From Streptomyces noursei (GTDB taxonomy: Bacteria > Actinomycetota > Actinomycetes > Streptomycetales > Streptomycetaceae), in contig NZ_CP070326.1 of NCBI RefSeq assembly GCF_016917755.1, positions 6,820,001 through 6,884,000 on the forward strand: 64,000 nt of DNA, written 5' to 3'. Shown here in pieces: positions 25,769-34,423 of this stretch (the first letter of the stretch is position 1; each line of letters opens with the position of its first letter). The position numbers were made by a program, and so were the translations under genes. Below the pieces are notes generated by a model. That model saw nothing but the letters and a program-made list of their open reading frames with translations, was not told where the DNA came from and did not search any database.

Positions 25769-26490
25769 GCTGCCCTGCTTTCCTCATCGGAGGCGCCGGC
25801 GGTCTCGGGAACGGCGCCCGAGCGGCGGCCGTCCAGCAGCGCGATGGTCCGGTCGGCGAGGGCGGCGACCTTGGGGTCGTAGGTCGCCAGGACAACGGTG
25901 ATGTGGTGCGAGCGGGCCGCGGTGGTCAGGGTGCGCAGTACCTGGGTGCCGTCGGCGCTGTGCAGGGGAGCCGTGGGTTCGTCGGCGAAGAGCACCTGCG
26001 GGGTGGTGACCAGGGCGCGGGCGATGGCGACGCGCTGGCGCTGGGACTGGTCGAGCCGGCCGGGGCGGCGGCGGGCGCACATGCCCACGTCGAGGCGTTC
26101 CAGCCACTCGATGGCGGTGTGCTTGGCCGCGCGGTGGCCGGCGCCGCGCAGCAGGAGCGGGAGGGCGGCGTTCTCCCAGGCGCTGAGTTCGGGAACGAGA
26201 TGGGGTTCGGTGTCGATCCAGCCGAACCGGTCGAGACGCAGCCGTTCGCGGCTGGGAGAGGAGAGGGTGTGGACGGGGGAGCCGTTGAACCAGATCTCGC
26301 CCTGGGTCGGGACGAGCTGTCCGGACAGGCATTTGAGGAGCGTGGTCTTGCCGCTGCCGCGGGGGCCGGAGACGGCAAAGATCTCGCCTTCGCGGACATC
26401 GAGCGAGACATCGGTGAGGGCGACGGTGGCGCCGTGTGTGTGGTGCAGGCCGTGGGCCCGCAGAACGTCGTTGTCAGGCGGGGCCACCAT
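25750..26490 (-). CDS. ABC transporter ATP-binding protein with degenerate signature motif
   Basis: From ATG 26490 (GAGAGGTG upstream) the protein has 246 residues. Walker A is GPRGSGKTT (about 42-50), Walker B is VLFADEPT. The signature motif reads LDQSQRQRVAIARAL at 146-160 instead of LSGGQ, so the Ser-Gly-Gly that contacts ATP across the dimer is lost. Otherwise it resembles LolD/MacB-type exporter ATPases in size. It is the first gene of a two-gene operon with the overlapping permease. Either it pairs with another ATPase or hydrolysis is weak. Confidence 0.85.
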   Translation of the reverse strand: MVAPPDNDVLRAHGLHHTHGATVALTDVSLDVREGEIFAVSGPRGSGKTTLLKCLSGQLVPTQGEIWFNGSPVHTLSSPSRERLRLDRFGWIDTEPHLVPELSAWENAALPLLLRGAGHRAAKHTAIEWLERLDVGMCARRRPGRLDQSQRQRVAIARALVTTPQVLFADEPTAPLHSADGTQVLRTLTTAARSHHITVVLATYDPKVAALADRTIALLDGRRSGAVPETAGASDEESRAACSLSV

Positions 26491-26731
26491 CTGCACACCT
26501 CTCGCTTGTTTCGCTGCTCGCTTCCCCCGGCGGGGGGAACGACCACGGAGGGTATCGGTCACCAGCACGGTAAGGAATCGCATCCTCGGTCATTTGTGGC
26601 TCGGCAGCCACAACGGCCCAGATTCACTCGTATGGATGGGAACGAGCGAATCCAGGCCGTCGGATGTGCAGTTGTGCACTGGTGTTCAGTTGTTCAGCTA
26701 TCCACTGGCGCACCAGGAGGTGACGCGATGA

Positions 26732-28093
26732 TCAGAGCTTGGTCCACGCCTCGGTGAGGACGGAGCGCAGGATCTGCTCGATCTCGTCGAAGACCGGCTG
26801 GTCTGCGATCAGCGGCGGGGCCAGCTGGATGACCGGGTCGCCACGGTCGTCGGCGCGGCAGTAGAGGCCGTTGTCGTACAGGGCCTTGGAGAGGAAGCCG
26901 TAGAGGACGCGCTCGGTCTCCTCGTCGTTGAAGGACTCCTTGGTGGCCTTGTCCTTCACGAGCTCGATGCCGTAGAAGAAGCCGTTGCCGCGGACGTCGC
27001 CGACGATCGGCAGGTCGTGCAGCTTCTGCAGGGTGCTGAGGAAGTTGCCCTCGTTCTTGAGCACGTGCTGGTTGAGGCCCTCGCGCTCGAAGATGTCGAA
27101 GTTCGCGAGCGCCACGGCCGAGGAGACCGGGTGGCCACCGAAGGTGTAGCCGTGCAGGAAGGTGTTGTCACCCTTGTAGAACGGCTCGGCGAGGCGGTCG
27201 GAGATGATGCAGGCGCCGATCGGGGAGTAGCCCGAGGTCATGCCCTTGGCGCAGGTGATCATGTCCGGGACGTAGTCGAACTTGTCACAGGCGAACATCG
27301 TGCCGAGGCGGCCGAAGGCGCAGATGACCTCGTCGGAGACGAGCAGCACGTCGTACTGGTCGCAGATCTCGCGGACCCGACGGAAGTAGCCGGGGGGCGG
27401 CGGGAAGCAGCCACCGGCGTTCTGCACCGGCTCCAGGAAGACCGCGGCGACGGTCTCCGGGCCCTCGAAGAGGATCTGCTGCTCGATTTGGTCGGCGGCC
27501 CAGCGGCCGAAGGCCTCGGGGTCGTCGCCGTGGATCGGGGCGCGGTAGATGTTGGTGTTCGGGACCTTGTGCGCGCCGGGGACCAGCGGCTCGAAGGGGG
27601 CCTTCAGGCCCGGCAGGCCGGTGATCGACAGGGCGCCCTGCGGGGTGCCGTGGTAGGCGACCGCGCGGGATATGACCTTGTGCTTCATCGGCTTGCCGGT
27701 GAGCTTGAAGTACTGCTTGGCGAGCTTCCAGGCGGTCTCGACCGCCTCGCCGCCACCGGTGGTGAAGAAGACCTTGTTCAGGTCGCCCGGGGCGTAGTTC
27801 GCCAGGCGCTCGGCAAGCTCCACGGCCTTGGGGTGGGCGTAGGACCACACGGGGAAGAAGGCCAGCTCCTGGGCCTGCTTGTAGGCAGTCTCGGCGAGCT
27901 CGACCCGGCCGTGGCCGGCGTTGACCACGAAGAGGCCGGCGAGGCCGTCGATGTAGCGCTTGCCCTTGTCGTCGTAGATGTTGGTGCCCTCGCCGCGCAC
28001 GATCGTGGGCACGGGGGCGTTCTCGTACGACGACATGCGGGTGAAGTGCATCCACAGGTGGTCGTACGCCGTCTTGGAGAGGTCGGCGCTCAT
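26732..28093 (-). CDS. Class III aminotransferase, polyamine/omega-amino acid type
   Basis: The 453-residue PLP enzyme belongs to the aspartate aminotransferase family class III. The PLP lysine is in TCAKGMTSGYSPIGA, the cofactor-binding DEV in LLVSDEVICAFGR, and FFTTGGGEAVETAWKLA is the substrate/phosphate loop. Length fits putrescine or beta-alanine:pyruvate aminotransferases. It starts 2 bases after the Lrp regulator gene, so the two form an operon divergent from an aldehyde dehydrogenase. A likely reaction is removal of the terminal amino group of putrescine or a related diamine, with the aldehyde product going to the divergent dehydrogenase. S. coelicolor SCO5655 is the probable equivalent (recalled). 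Confidence 0.9.
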   Translation of the reverse strand: MSADLSKTAYDHLWMHFTRMSSYENAPVPTIVRGEGTNIYDDKGKRYIDGLAGLFVVNAGHGRVELAETAYKQAQELAFFPVWSYAHPKAVELAERLANYAPGDLNKVFFTTGGGEAVETAWKLAKQYFKLTGKPMKHKVISRAVAYHGTPQGALSITGLPGLKAPFEPLVPGAHKVPNTNIYRAPIHGDDPEAFGRWAADQIEQQILFEGPETVAAVFLEPVQNAGGCFPPPPGYFRRVREICDQYDVLLVSDEVICAFGRLGTMFACDKFDYVPDMITCAKGMTSGYSPIGACIISDRLAEPFYKGDNTFLHGYTFGGHPVSSAVALANFDIFEREGLNQHVLKNEGNFLSTLQKLHDLPIVGDVRGNGFFYGIELVKDKATKESFNDEETERVLYGFLSKALYDNGLYCRADDRGDPVIQLAPPLIADQPVFDEIEQILRSVLTEAWTKL

Positions 28094-28095
28094 TG

Positions 28096-28569
28096 CTATC
28101 TCGTTCCCCAGGTGTAGGTCTGCTTCCGGAGCTTGAGGTACACGAAGCTCTCGGTGGATCGGACGCCGGGAAGCGTGCGGATCCGCTTGTTGATCATTTC
28201 CAGAAGGTGGTCGTCGTCCTCGCAGACGATCTCGATGATGAGATCGAAGGAGCCTGCCGTCATGACGACGTATTCGACCTCCTCCATGGTCGTCAGGGCG
28301 TCGGCCACGGGGTCGAGGTCGCCCTCGACGTTGATGCCGACCATTGCCTGCCGGCGGAGACCGACCGTGAGGGGGTCGGTGACCGCGACGATCTGCATCA
28401 CGCCTTGGTCGAGCAGCTTCTGTACGCGCTGCCGCACTGCCGCCTCGGACAGGCCCACGGCCTTGCCGATCGCGGCGTACGGACGGCGCCCGTCCTCCTG
28501 GAGCTGCTCGATGATCGCCAGGGAGACGGAGTCGATCGACGGAGTGCCGTTTCTGTCACGAGTGGCCAC
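28096..28569 (-). CDS. Lrp/AsnC family regulator of polyamine genes
   Basis: The 157-residue protein has the AsnC-type helix-turn-helix (SIDSVSLAIIEQLQEDGRRP, YAAIGKAVGLSEAAVRQRV) and the RAM effector domain (GINVEGDLDPVADAL, YVVMTAGSFDLIIEIVCED). GTG 28569 gives the N-terminus MATRDRNG; three more codons upstream is possible and neither has a clear Shine-Dalgarno. Its position matches S. coelicolor EpuRI (SCO5656), reported to respond to polyamines; this is recalled, not tested. It is divergent from an aldehyde dehydrogenase and a good candidate to bind the repeat at 28618-28655. Confidence 0.9.
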   Translation of the reverse strand: MATRDRNGTPSIDSVSLAIIEQLQEDGRRPYAAIGKAVGLSEAAVRQRVQKLLDQGVMQIVAVTDPLTVGLRRQAMVGINVEGDLDPVADALTTMEEVEYVVMTAGSFDLIIEIVCEDDDHLLEMINKRIRTLPGVRSTESFVYLKLRKQTYTWGTR

Positions 28570-28617
28570 GTCCTTCACTGTGCACGAGGTTCGACGGTAT
28601 GGCAACCCCAAAGCGAT

Positions 28618-28655
28618 GAAATCAGTTGTTGATCGAGGTGGATTTCACTGATTTC
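28618..28655. promoter_or_regulatory. Inverted repeat operator, candidate Lrp/EpuRI site
   Basis: GAAATCAGT (28618-28626) and ACTGATTTC (28647-28655) are perfect reverse complements. A 17-base box starting at 28618 (GAAATCAGTTGTTGATC) matches at 14 of 17 positions a box at 34313-34329 before the second aldehyde dehydrogenase gene. It lies in the divergent promoter region of the Lrp and dehydrogenase genes. Confidence 0.6.
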
Positions 28656-28678
28656 GTTGTTCGAGCCGTGTGGGTGTG

Positions 28679-28706
28679 TTGAAAACGTGGCTCCCGCGGA
28701 TAGTGT
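28679..28706 (+). promoter_or_regulatory. Probable promoter of the first aldehyde dehydrogenase gene
   Basis: TTGAAA at 28679-28684 and TAGTGT at 28701-28706 are separated by 16 bases, close to the main vegetative sigma (HrdB) pattern. The start codon is 43 bases further on. The operator-like repeat ends 23 bases before the -35, which suits activation or repression. Confidence 0.55.
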
Positions 28707-28749
28707 GGGGTCGCAACCACCGGACATCTGACATTGAAGGGGGCGCACA

Positions 28750-30204
28750 GTGACCACCGCACTGCGTCGTCTGCGCAACTACATCGACGGGGAGTTCCGG
28801 GATGCCGCCGACGGGCGGACCACGGAGGTGGTCAACCCGGCCACGGGTGAGCCGTACGCCACCGCCCCGCTCTCCGGCGCCCCGGACGTGGACGCGGCCA
28901 TGGCGGCCGCGGAAGCCGCGTTCCCCGCCTGGCGTGACCTGATCCCGGCCGAGCGCCAGAAGGTCCTGCTCAAGATCGCCGACCGCTTCGAGGAGCGTGC
29001 CGAGGAGCTGATCGCCGCCGAGTCCGAGAACTGCGGCAAGCCGATCGCCCTGGTCCGCTCCGAGGAGATCCCGCCGATGGTGGACCAGATCCGCTTCTTC
29101 GCGGGTGCCGCCCGGATGCTCGAAGGCCGCTCGGCCGGCGAGTACATGGACGGCTTCACCTCCATCATCCGTCGTGAGCCGGTGGGTGTCTGCGCCCAGG
29201 TCGCGCCGTGGAACTACCCGATGATGATGGCCGTGTGGAAGTTCGCCCCGGCGCTCGCCGCGGGCAACACCGTGGTCATCAAGCCCTCCGACACCACCCC
29301 CGCCTCGACGGTGCTGATCGCCGAGATCATCGGTGGCGTCCTGGACGAACTGGGCCACTCCCGCGGCGTGTTCAACGTCATCTGCGGCGACCGGGAGACC
29401 GGCCGCCTGATGGTCGAGCACAAGGTCCCGGCGATGGCCTCGATCACCGGCTCGGTGCGCGCCGGCATGCAGGTCGCCGAGTCCGCGTCCAAGGACCTCA
29501 AGCGAGTCCACCTGGAGCTCGGCGGCAAGGCCCCGGTCGTGGTCTTCGAGGACACCGACATCGCCAAGGCCGTCGAGGACATCGCCACCGCCGGCTACTT
29601 CAACGCCGGCCAGGACTGTACGGCCGCCACCCGTGTGCTCGTCCAGGAGTCCATCCACGACGAGTTCGTCGCCGCGCTGGCCAAGGCCGCCTCGGAGACC
29701 AAGACCGGTGCGATCGACGACGAGGACGTGCTCTACGGTCCGCTGAACAACGCCAACCAGCTGGCGCAGGTCAAGGGCTTCATCGAGCGGCTGCCCGCGC
29801 ACGCCAAGATCGAGGCCGGCGGCGAACAGGTCGGCGAGAAGGGCTACTTCTTCGCCCCGACCGTCGTCTCGGGCCTGAAGCAGGACGACGAGATCGTCCA
29901 GAACGAGGTCTTCGGCCCGGTCATCACCGTGCAGTCCTTCGCCGACGAGAAGCAGGCGGTGGAGTGGGCCAACGGCGTCGAGTACGCCCTGGCCTCCTCG
30001 GTGTGGACCAAGGACCACGCCCGCGCGATGCGGATGTCCAAGGCCCTCGACTTCGGTTGCGTGTGGATCAACACCCACATCCCGCTGGTCGCCGAGATGC
30101 CGCACGGCGGCTTCAAGAAGTCTGGCTACGGCAAGGACCTGTCCGCCTACGGCTTCGACGACTACACCCGGATCAAGCACGTGATGACCTCGCTGGACGG
30201 CTGA
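28750..30204 (+). CDS. Aldehyde dehydrogenase (gamma-aminobutyraldehyde type)
   Basis: The 484-residue enzyme is an NAD-dependent aldehyde dehydrogenase. The catalytic Cys is in NAGQDCTAATRV and the general base Glu in HLELGGKAPVVV; APWNYPMMMAVWKFAPAL and ITGSVRAGM are cofactor-site regions. Its closest functional class is gamma-aminobutyraldehyde or gamma-glutamyl-gamma-aminobutyraldehyde dehydrogenase (PatD/PuuC), which oxidises the aldehyde from putrescine to (gamma-glutamyl-)GABA. It starts at GTG 28750 and is followed by a polyamine-binding lipoprotein gene. Sequence and layout closely resemble the gene at 34424. Confidence 0.9.
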   Translation: MTTALRRLRNYIDGEFRDAADGRTTEVVNPATGEPYATAPLSGAPDVDAAMAAAEAAFPAWRDLIPAERQKVLLKIADRFEERAEELIAAESENCGKPIALVRSEEIPPMVDQIRFFAGAARMLEGRSAGEYMDGFTSIIRREPVGVCAQVAPWNYPMMMAVWKFAPALAAGNTVVIKPSDTTPASTVLIAEIIGGVLDELGHSRGVFNVICGDRETGRLMVEHKVPAMASITGSVRAGMQVAESASKDLKRVHLELGGKAPVVVFEDTDIAKAVEDIATAGYFNAGQDCTAATRVLVQESIHDEFVAALAKAASETKTGAIDDEDVLYGPLNNANQLAQVKGFIERLPAHAKIEAGGEQVGEKGYFFAPTVVSGLKQDDEIVQNEVFGPVITVQSFADEKQAVEWANGVEYALASSVWTKDHARAMRMSKALDFGCVWINTHIPLVAEMPHGGFKKSGYGKDLSAYGFDDYTRIKHVMTSLDG

Positions 30205-30338
30205 ACCGACCGGTACCCACCGGGGGATCCCCACCGTCGGGCGGCACGGAACGCTCGACACACCGTCGCGGGCGGAGGCCCGGCAATGGACGCTCTGTCT
30301 CTTGCCGCCTCCGCCCGCGGCACGTGAGAGTGCTCGCC

Positions 30339-31520
30339 ATGGCTGATCTTTCGCGGCGTTCGCTGCTTCGGGGCATGGGCGGAATCGGTGTGACCGGGGC
30401 GCTGGCCGCCATGACGGGATGCGGGGTGCCGCCGGCGTACGTCGAGGCCGCCGACCGCGAGGCCCCGGACCGCTCCGCGCGCGAGCGCAAGCTGGTCTTC
30501 GCCAACTGGCCGCTCTACATCGACGTCGACGACCACGACCCGCAGCGCCGCCCCACGCTGGACGCGTTCCAGAAGCGCACCGGGATCTCCGTGACGTACA
30601 CCGAGGAGATCAACGACAACGACGAGTTCTTCGGGAAGATCAGCCCCGCGCTGATGAACCACCAGGCCACCGGGCGCGACCTGGTCGTCATCAGCGACTG
30701 GATGTGCGCCCGGTACGTCCGGCTGGGCTGGGTCGAGACGATGGACCGCGCGGCCCAGCCCAACGTCGCCCGGTACCTCGATCCGCTGCTGCGCGATCCG
30801 CACTTCGACCCCGGCCGCACGCACTCGGTGCCCTGGCAGTCGGGGATCACCGGCATCGCCTACAACCGCAAGAAGCTGGGCCGGGAGATCAAGCACACCT
30901 CCGACCTGTGGAAGGACGACCTGCGCGGCCGGGTCACCCTGCTGTCCGGCATGGACGAGGCGTTCGCCATGCTGCTCCAGGGCAACGGCGTGGACATCAC
31001 CCGCTGGACCGCCGCCGACTTCCACCGGATGATCGACCAGGTGCGCGCCCTGGTCCACAAGGGCCACATCCGCCGGTTCACCGGCAACGACTACATCAAG
31101 GACCTGGACTCCGGCGATGTGCTCGCCGCGCAGGCGTACTCCGGCGATGTGATCCAGCTGAAGGCGGATAACCCGGACATCGAGTTCGTGGTCCCCGAGG
31201 AGGGCGCGGAGCTGTGGGCGGAGAGCATGATGATCCCCAACCTCGCGGCCCACAAGCGGAACGCCGAGCGACTGATCGACTACTACTACCAGCCGGAGGT
31301 CGCCGCCGAACTGGCCGCCTGGGTCAACTACGTCTGCCCGGTGCCGGCCGCGCGTGAGGTGCTCGCCTCGTCCAAGGACAAGGAGCAGGCCCAACTCGCC
31401 GCGGATCCGCTGATCTTCCCCGACGGGGCGATGCGCAGGCGGCTGGCCATCGCGCGGGATGTCACGGCCAAGGAGCGGCCCGAGTTCGCCAAGGCGTGGA
31501 ACGGGATCGTGGGGCTGTAG
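30339..31520 (+). CDS. Spermidine/putrescine-type ABC substrate-binding lipoprotein (orphan)
   Basis: The 393-residue protein has a twin-arginine motif (SRRSLLRG), then a lipobox ending AMTGC, so it is probably a Tat-exported lipoprotein. The PotD-like domain begins KLVFANWPLYIDV and includes NDNDEFFGKI, DWMCARYV and RRFTGNDYIKDL. Start ATG 30339 is chosen; GTG 30324 is possible. No permease or ATPase follows, so it probably feeds the importer encoded at 37407-40401, whose own binding protein is a close relative. Confidence 0.88.
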   Translation: MADLSRRSLLRGMGGIGVTGALAAMTGCGVPPAYVEAADREAPDRSARERKLVFANWPLYIDVDDHDPQRRPTLDAFQKRTGISVTYTEEINDNDEFFGKISPALMNHQATGRDLVVISDWMCARYVRLGWVETMDRAAQPNVARYLDPLLRDPHFDPGRTHSVPWQSGITGIAYNRKKLGREIKHTSDLWKDDLRGRVTLLSGMDEAFAMLLQGNGVDITRWTAADFHRMIDQVRALVHKGHIRRFTGNDYIKDLDSGDVLAAQAYSGDVIQLKADNPDIEFVVPEEGAELWAESMMIPNLAAHKRNAERLIDYYYQPEVAAELAAWVNYVCPVPAAREVLASSKDKEQAQLAADPLIFPDGAMRRRLAIARDVTAKERPEFAKAWNGIVGL

Positions 31521-31592
31521 CCGTTGGTGGGGGTCGTGGTCGGGGTGGGGCGGTGGCCGAGGTGATCAACTTGCCTGCCAGACTTGGCGGTT

Positions 31593-32201
31593 ATGTCGAT
31601 CTCCGCGATGCAGTCGAAGTTCCCGGAGCCGTCCGGGCTGTCCGGGCCGTGTGGAGCGTCCGAGTCGTGCGCGTCGTCCGGGGGCCGGATATCGCCGGCC
31701 GTGACCCTGGGGCTGTTCGCCGCCTGGGCGTTGCACGACGCCGAGGAGGTGGCCTTCGGGCCGCGCTGGGTGCGGGAGAACGTACCGGCGCTGCGCAAGC
31801 GGTTCCCGCAGGTGCCCATGGGGGTCTGGCGGGCCGTGGAGGGCGTCACCGAGCGGGAGTTCGCCGTGGCGGTGACGGTGATGGCGGGCATCGTGGCCGC
31901 GGCGGCGGCCAGCGGGTACCGCAGCGGCGGCCGGTCCGCGTTCTTCCAGGCCACGCTGGACGGCTTCGGGCTGCACGGCCTGATGCACCTCGCGCAGGCC
32001 GCCGTGGTCCGCGGCTACACGCCCGGGGTCGCCACCTCGCCGGTGCTCGTGATCCCGTTCACGCTCTGGGCCCGCGGTCGGCTGCGGCGGGCCGGTCGGC
32101 TGCGGCCGACGACCCCGGGCAGCACGGCACGGGGGATCGCCGCCGCGGCCGCCGCCACCGTCGTCTCGCACGCCGTGGCGCGGCGCCTGGTCAAGGAGTG
32201 A
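31593..32201 (+). CDS. HXXEE domain membrane protein
   Basis: The product of about 202 residues contains the HXXEE signature as HDAEEV near residue 50, followed by conserved H/E-rich helices (GFGLHGLMHLAQAAVV). Three or four hydrophobic segments suggest a membrane protein with clustered histidines and glutamates, possibly metal-binding. The family is uncharacterised. It lies downstream of the first binding-protein gene and may be cotranscribed; no functional link is known. The first 30 residues are Ser/Pro-rich, so the real start may be internal. Confidence 0.72.
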   Translation: MSISAMQSKFPEPSGLSGPCGASESCASSGGRISPAVTLGLFAAWALHDAEEVAFGPRWVRENVPALRKRFPQVPMGVWRAVEGVTEREFAVAVTVMAGIVAAAAASGYRSGGRSAFFQATLDGFGLHGLMHLAQAAVVRGYTPGVATSPVLVIPFTLWARGRLRRAGRLRPTTPGSTARGIAAAAAATVVSHAVARRLVKE

Positions 32202-32430
32202 GGGCGGCCGGGGGTTCGGTCCGGCCCTCGGCGGGGCGGGTGCGCGGCTGAGTCCCCGTCGCCGCCGAAGATAGGCCGATCGCCAGCCGCCGATCGCCGA
32301 CCGGCACCCCCCAACGGGCCCCCAACAGGCACCCGCCAACCGGCAAGCGGTAGGCGGGAGTTCCGGTGCCGAGGCGGTACGCGCCGCGGGCGGCCGCCGC
32401 CCAGTCGCCCAGCTGCCACCCGGAGGCCGG

Positions 32431-33453
32431 TCAGGCGTGCCAGCCCGCCGCGTAGGCGTCGATCTCGGCCGCCAGCCGCGCCTTGGCCGGGTCGTCCATG
32501 AACGACGCGGTGACCGAGTTCTTGGCGAGGGCGGCGACCCCCGCGGCGTCCAGACCCAGCAGACGGGCGGCGACGGCGTATTCGGTGTTGAGGTCGGTGC
32601 CGAACATCGGGGGGTCGTCGCTGTTGATGGTGACCAGGACGCCGGCGTCGACCATCTCCTTGATCGGGTGCTCCTCCAGGGTGCGCACCGCGCGGGTGGC
32701 GATGTTGGAGGTCGGGCAGACCTCCAACGGGATGCGGTGCTCGGCGAGATGGGCCAGCAGCTTCGGGTCCTGGGTGGCGCTGGTGCCGTGGCCGATCCGC
32801 TCGGCGCGCAGGGAGGTCAGGGCGTCCCAGATGGTGCCGGGGCCGGTGGTCTCGCCGGCGTGCGGGACGGAGCGCAGCCCGGCGGCGATGGCCCGGTCGA
32901 AGTACGGCTTGAACTGGGGCCGCGGGACGCCGATCTCGGGGCCGCCCAGCCCGAACGAGACCAGGCCCTCGGGCTGCAGCTCACAGGCGATCCGGGCGGT
33001 CTCCTCGGCGGCCTCCAGGCCCGCCTCGCCGGGGACGTCGAAGCACCAGCGCAGCACCACGCCCCACTCGGACTCGGCCGCCTTCCGGGCGTCCTCGATG
33101 GCCTCGACGAAGGCGGCGTCCGGGATGCCGCGGCGGACCGAGCTGAAGGGCGTGATGGTCAGCTCGGCGTAGCGGATCTGCTGGCGGGCCATGTCGCGGG
33201 CGACCTCGTACGTCAGCAGGCGGACGTCCTCGGCGTCGCGGATCAGGTCCACGACGGAGAGGTAGACCTCGATGAAGTGGGCGAAGTCGCGGAAGGTGAA
33301 GTAGTCGGCGAGCGCCTCGGGGTCGCTGGGCACCGCGGAGTCGGGGTGCCGGGCTGCCAGCGCGGAGACGATCCGCGGCGAGGCCGAGCCGACGTGGTGG
33401 ACGTGCAGCTCCGCCTTGGGCAGGCCCGCGATGAAGGTGTCGAGGTCGGACAA
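32431..33453 (-). CDS. add: Adenosine deaminase family protein
   Basis: The 340-residue amidohydrolase has the zinc ligands H17 and H19 in AELHVHHVGS, then VPHAGETTGPGT (zinc His and catalytic Glu), RIGHGTSATQDP and the DD of SDDPPMFGTDL. These complete the adenosine deaminase site. HVHHVGS, where classic enzymes read HVHLDG, marks a divergent Streptomyces group whose best substrate may not be adenosine. It is reverse-oriented between the two polyamine modules, as at SCO5662 in S. coelicolor (recalled). Confidence 0.88.
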   Translation of the reverse strand: MSDLDTFIAGLPKAELHVHHVGSASPRIVSALAARHPDSAVPSDPEALADYFTFRDFAHFIEVYLSVVDLIRDAEDVRLLTYEVARDMARQQIRYAELTITPFSSVRRGIPDAAFVEAIEDARKAAESEWGVVLRWCFDVPGEAGLEAAEETARIACELQPEGLVSFGLGGPEIGVPRPQFKPYFDRAIAAGLRSVPHAGETTGPGTIWDALTSLRAERIGHGTSATQDPKLLAHLAEHRIPLEVCPTSNIATRAVRTLEEHPIKEMVDAGVLVTINSDDPPMFGTDLNTEYAVAARLLGLDAAGVAALAKNSVTASFMDDPAKARLAAEIDAYAAGWHA

Positions 33454-33601
33454 CGGTTCCTCCTGGGTGAGGGTGCGCGGGGCGGACGATGCGGTGTGGT
33501 CATCGTAGGGCGGGGGGCTGGGCGGTCGTGGGGCCGGTGGGGGAGCCCCGTGCGGGGCGCTCGGCCGGCCGCGGCGATCGGTGCCGGCCCGCCGCCGTGC
33601 C

Positions 33602-34222
33602 TCACTCCTGGCCGGCCCGGCCGGCGTCCCCCTCCGACAGTCGCTGGCGGGCCTCCATCAGGGCGAAGCCCAGGAGGTTCAGCCCGCGCCAGCGTGCCGG
33701 ATCCGCGGCGCGGTCGTCGTCGGCCGCGAGGCCGATGCCCCATATCCGGTCCACGGGGCTGGCCTCCACCAGGACGCGGGAGCCGGTGCCCAGCAGGAAC
33801 TCCCGCAGCTCCGGATCCTGGCCGAATTTGTGCCGGCTGCCCTCGACGATCAGGGCGAAGCGGTGCTGCCGCCAGACCTCCTCGTCGAAGCCGCGGACCG
33901 TCCGCCCGGCGTCCTTGGCCTGCTTGGGGTGGGTGGCGGCGAGGGCCCGGCGCTCGGCGTCCGCGTCGTCGAAGAGCCGGGCCTTGCCGGCCATCATCCA
34001 GTGCTCGGCGGTGGCGTAGCGGACGCCGTCGACGGTGAAGGGGGAGGGCCACCACTGGCTGAAACAGCTCGCTCCGATGCCGCCGCCGCGGGGCGGGCGA
34101 TGCCCCCAGAAGTGGACATACTTGACCCGCTGGCCGGTGGCGGTCAGTGCGATCAGCTCCGTCACCGAGCGCGGTCCGTCGGCGGCGTGAGCGGCGGTGG
34201 TCCCCGTGTTGTCGTGCATCAT
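33602..34222 (-). CDS. NADAR family protein (YbiA-like N-glycosidase fold)
   Basis: The 206-residue protein matches NADAR: YVHFWGHRPP, SCFSQWWPSPFTVDG, YATAEHWMMAGKA with the conserved Glu-His, and DRIWGIGLAADD near the end. Members include plant and bacterial enzymes acting on riboflavin-pathway intermediates and ADP-ribosyl N-glycosidases that remove ADP-ribose from guanine. No toxin partner, riboflavin gene or macrodomain is adjacent, so its role here is open. It is divergent from the second aldehyde dehydrogenase gene. Confidence 0.87.
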   Translation of the reverse strand: MMHDNTGTTAAHAADGPRSVTELIALTATGQRVKYVHFWGHRPPRGGGIGASCFSQWWPSPFTVDGVRYATAEHWMMAGKARLFDDADAERRALAATHPKQAKDAGRTVRGFDEEVWRQHRFALIVEGSRHKFGQDPELREFLLGTGSRVLVEASPVDRIWGIGLAADDDRAADPARWRGLNLLGFALMEARQRLSEGDAGRAGQE

Positions 34223-34270
34223 GCCGGGATTCTGTCAGCGGGCACTGACAACGTGTCGGGGGCCCGGGCC

Positions 34271-34329
34271 ACTGAATTCGCAGAATTCGTTGCGTAACCA
34301 AAAGGCAACAACGGAATCACTTGTTGGTC
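34271..34329. promoter_or_regulatory. Candidate operator cluster before the second aldehyde dehydrogenase gene
   Basis: The palindromic word GAATTCgcaGAATTC (34274-34288) is followed by GTTGC...GGCAAC and by GGAATCACTTGTTGGTC (34313-34329). The last matches 14 of 17 bases of the box at 28618-28634. ACAACGGAATCA, overlapping it, is the reverse complement of a near match (11 of 12) to the second arm region at 28649-28660. One regulator probably binds both places. Confidence 0.5.
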
Positions 34330-34423
34330 GCCTTCTGCTCTGTCAGGATCGGCCATCGATTCCGGTAATAGCTACGCCTGGTAGTGCCCTGAGCGGCCCC
34401 GGCGCCCGGCGGAGGAGAGCACC

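Noticed and set aside
29208..30338. Upstream extension of the first polyamine-binding protein
   Set aside because: It is antisense-quality frame overlapping the aldehyde dehydrogenase gene; the lipoprotein signal starts at 30339.
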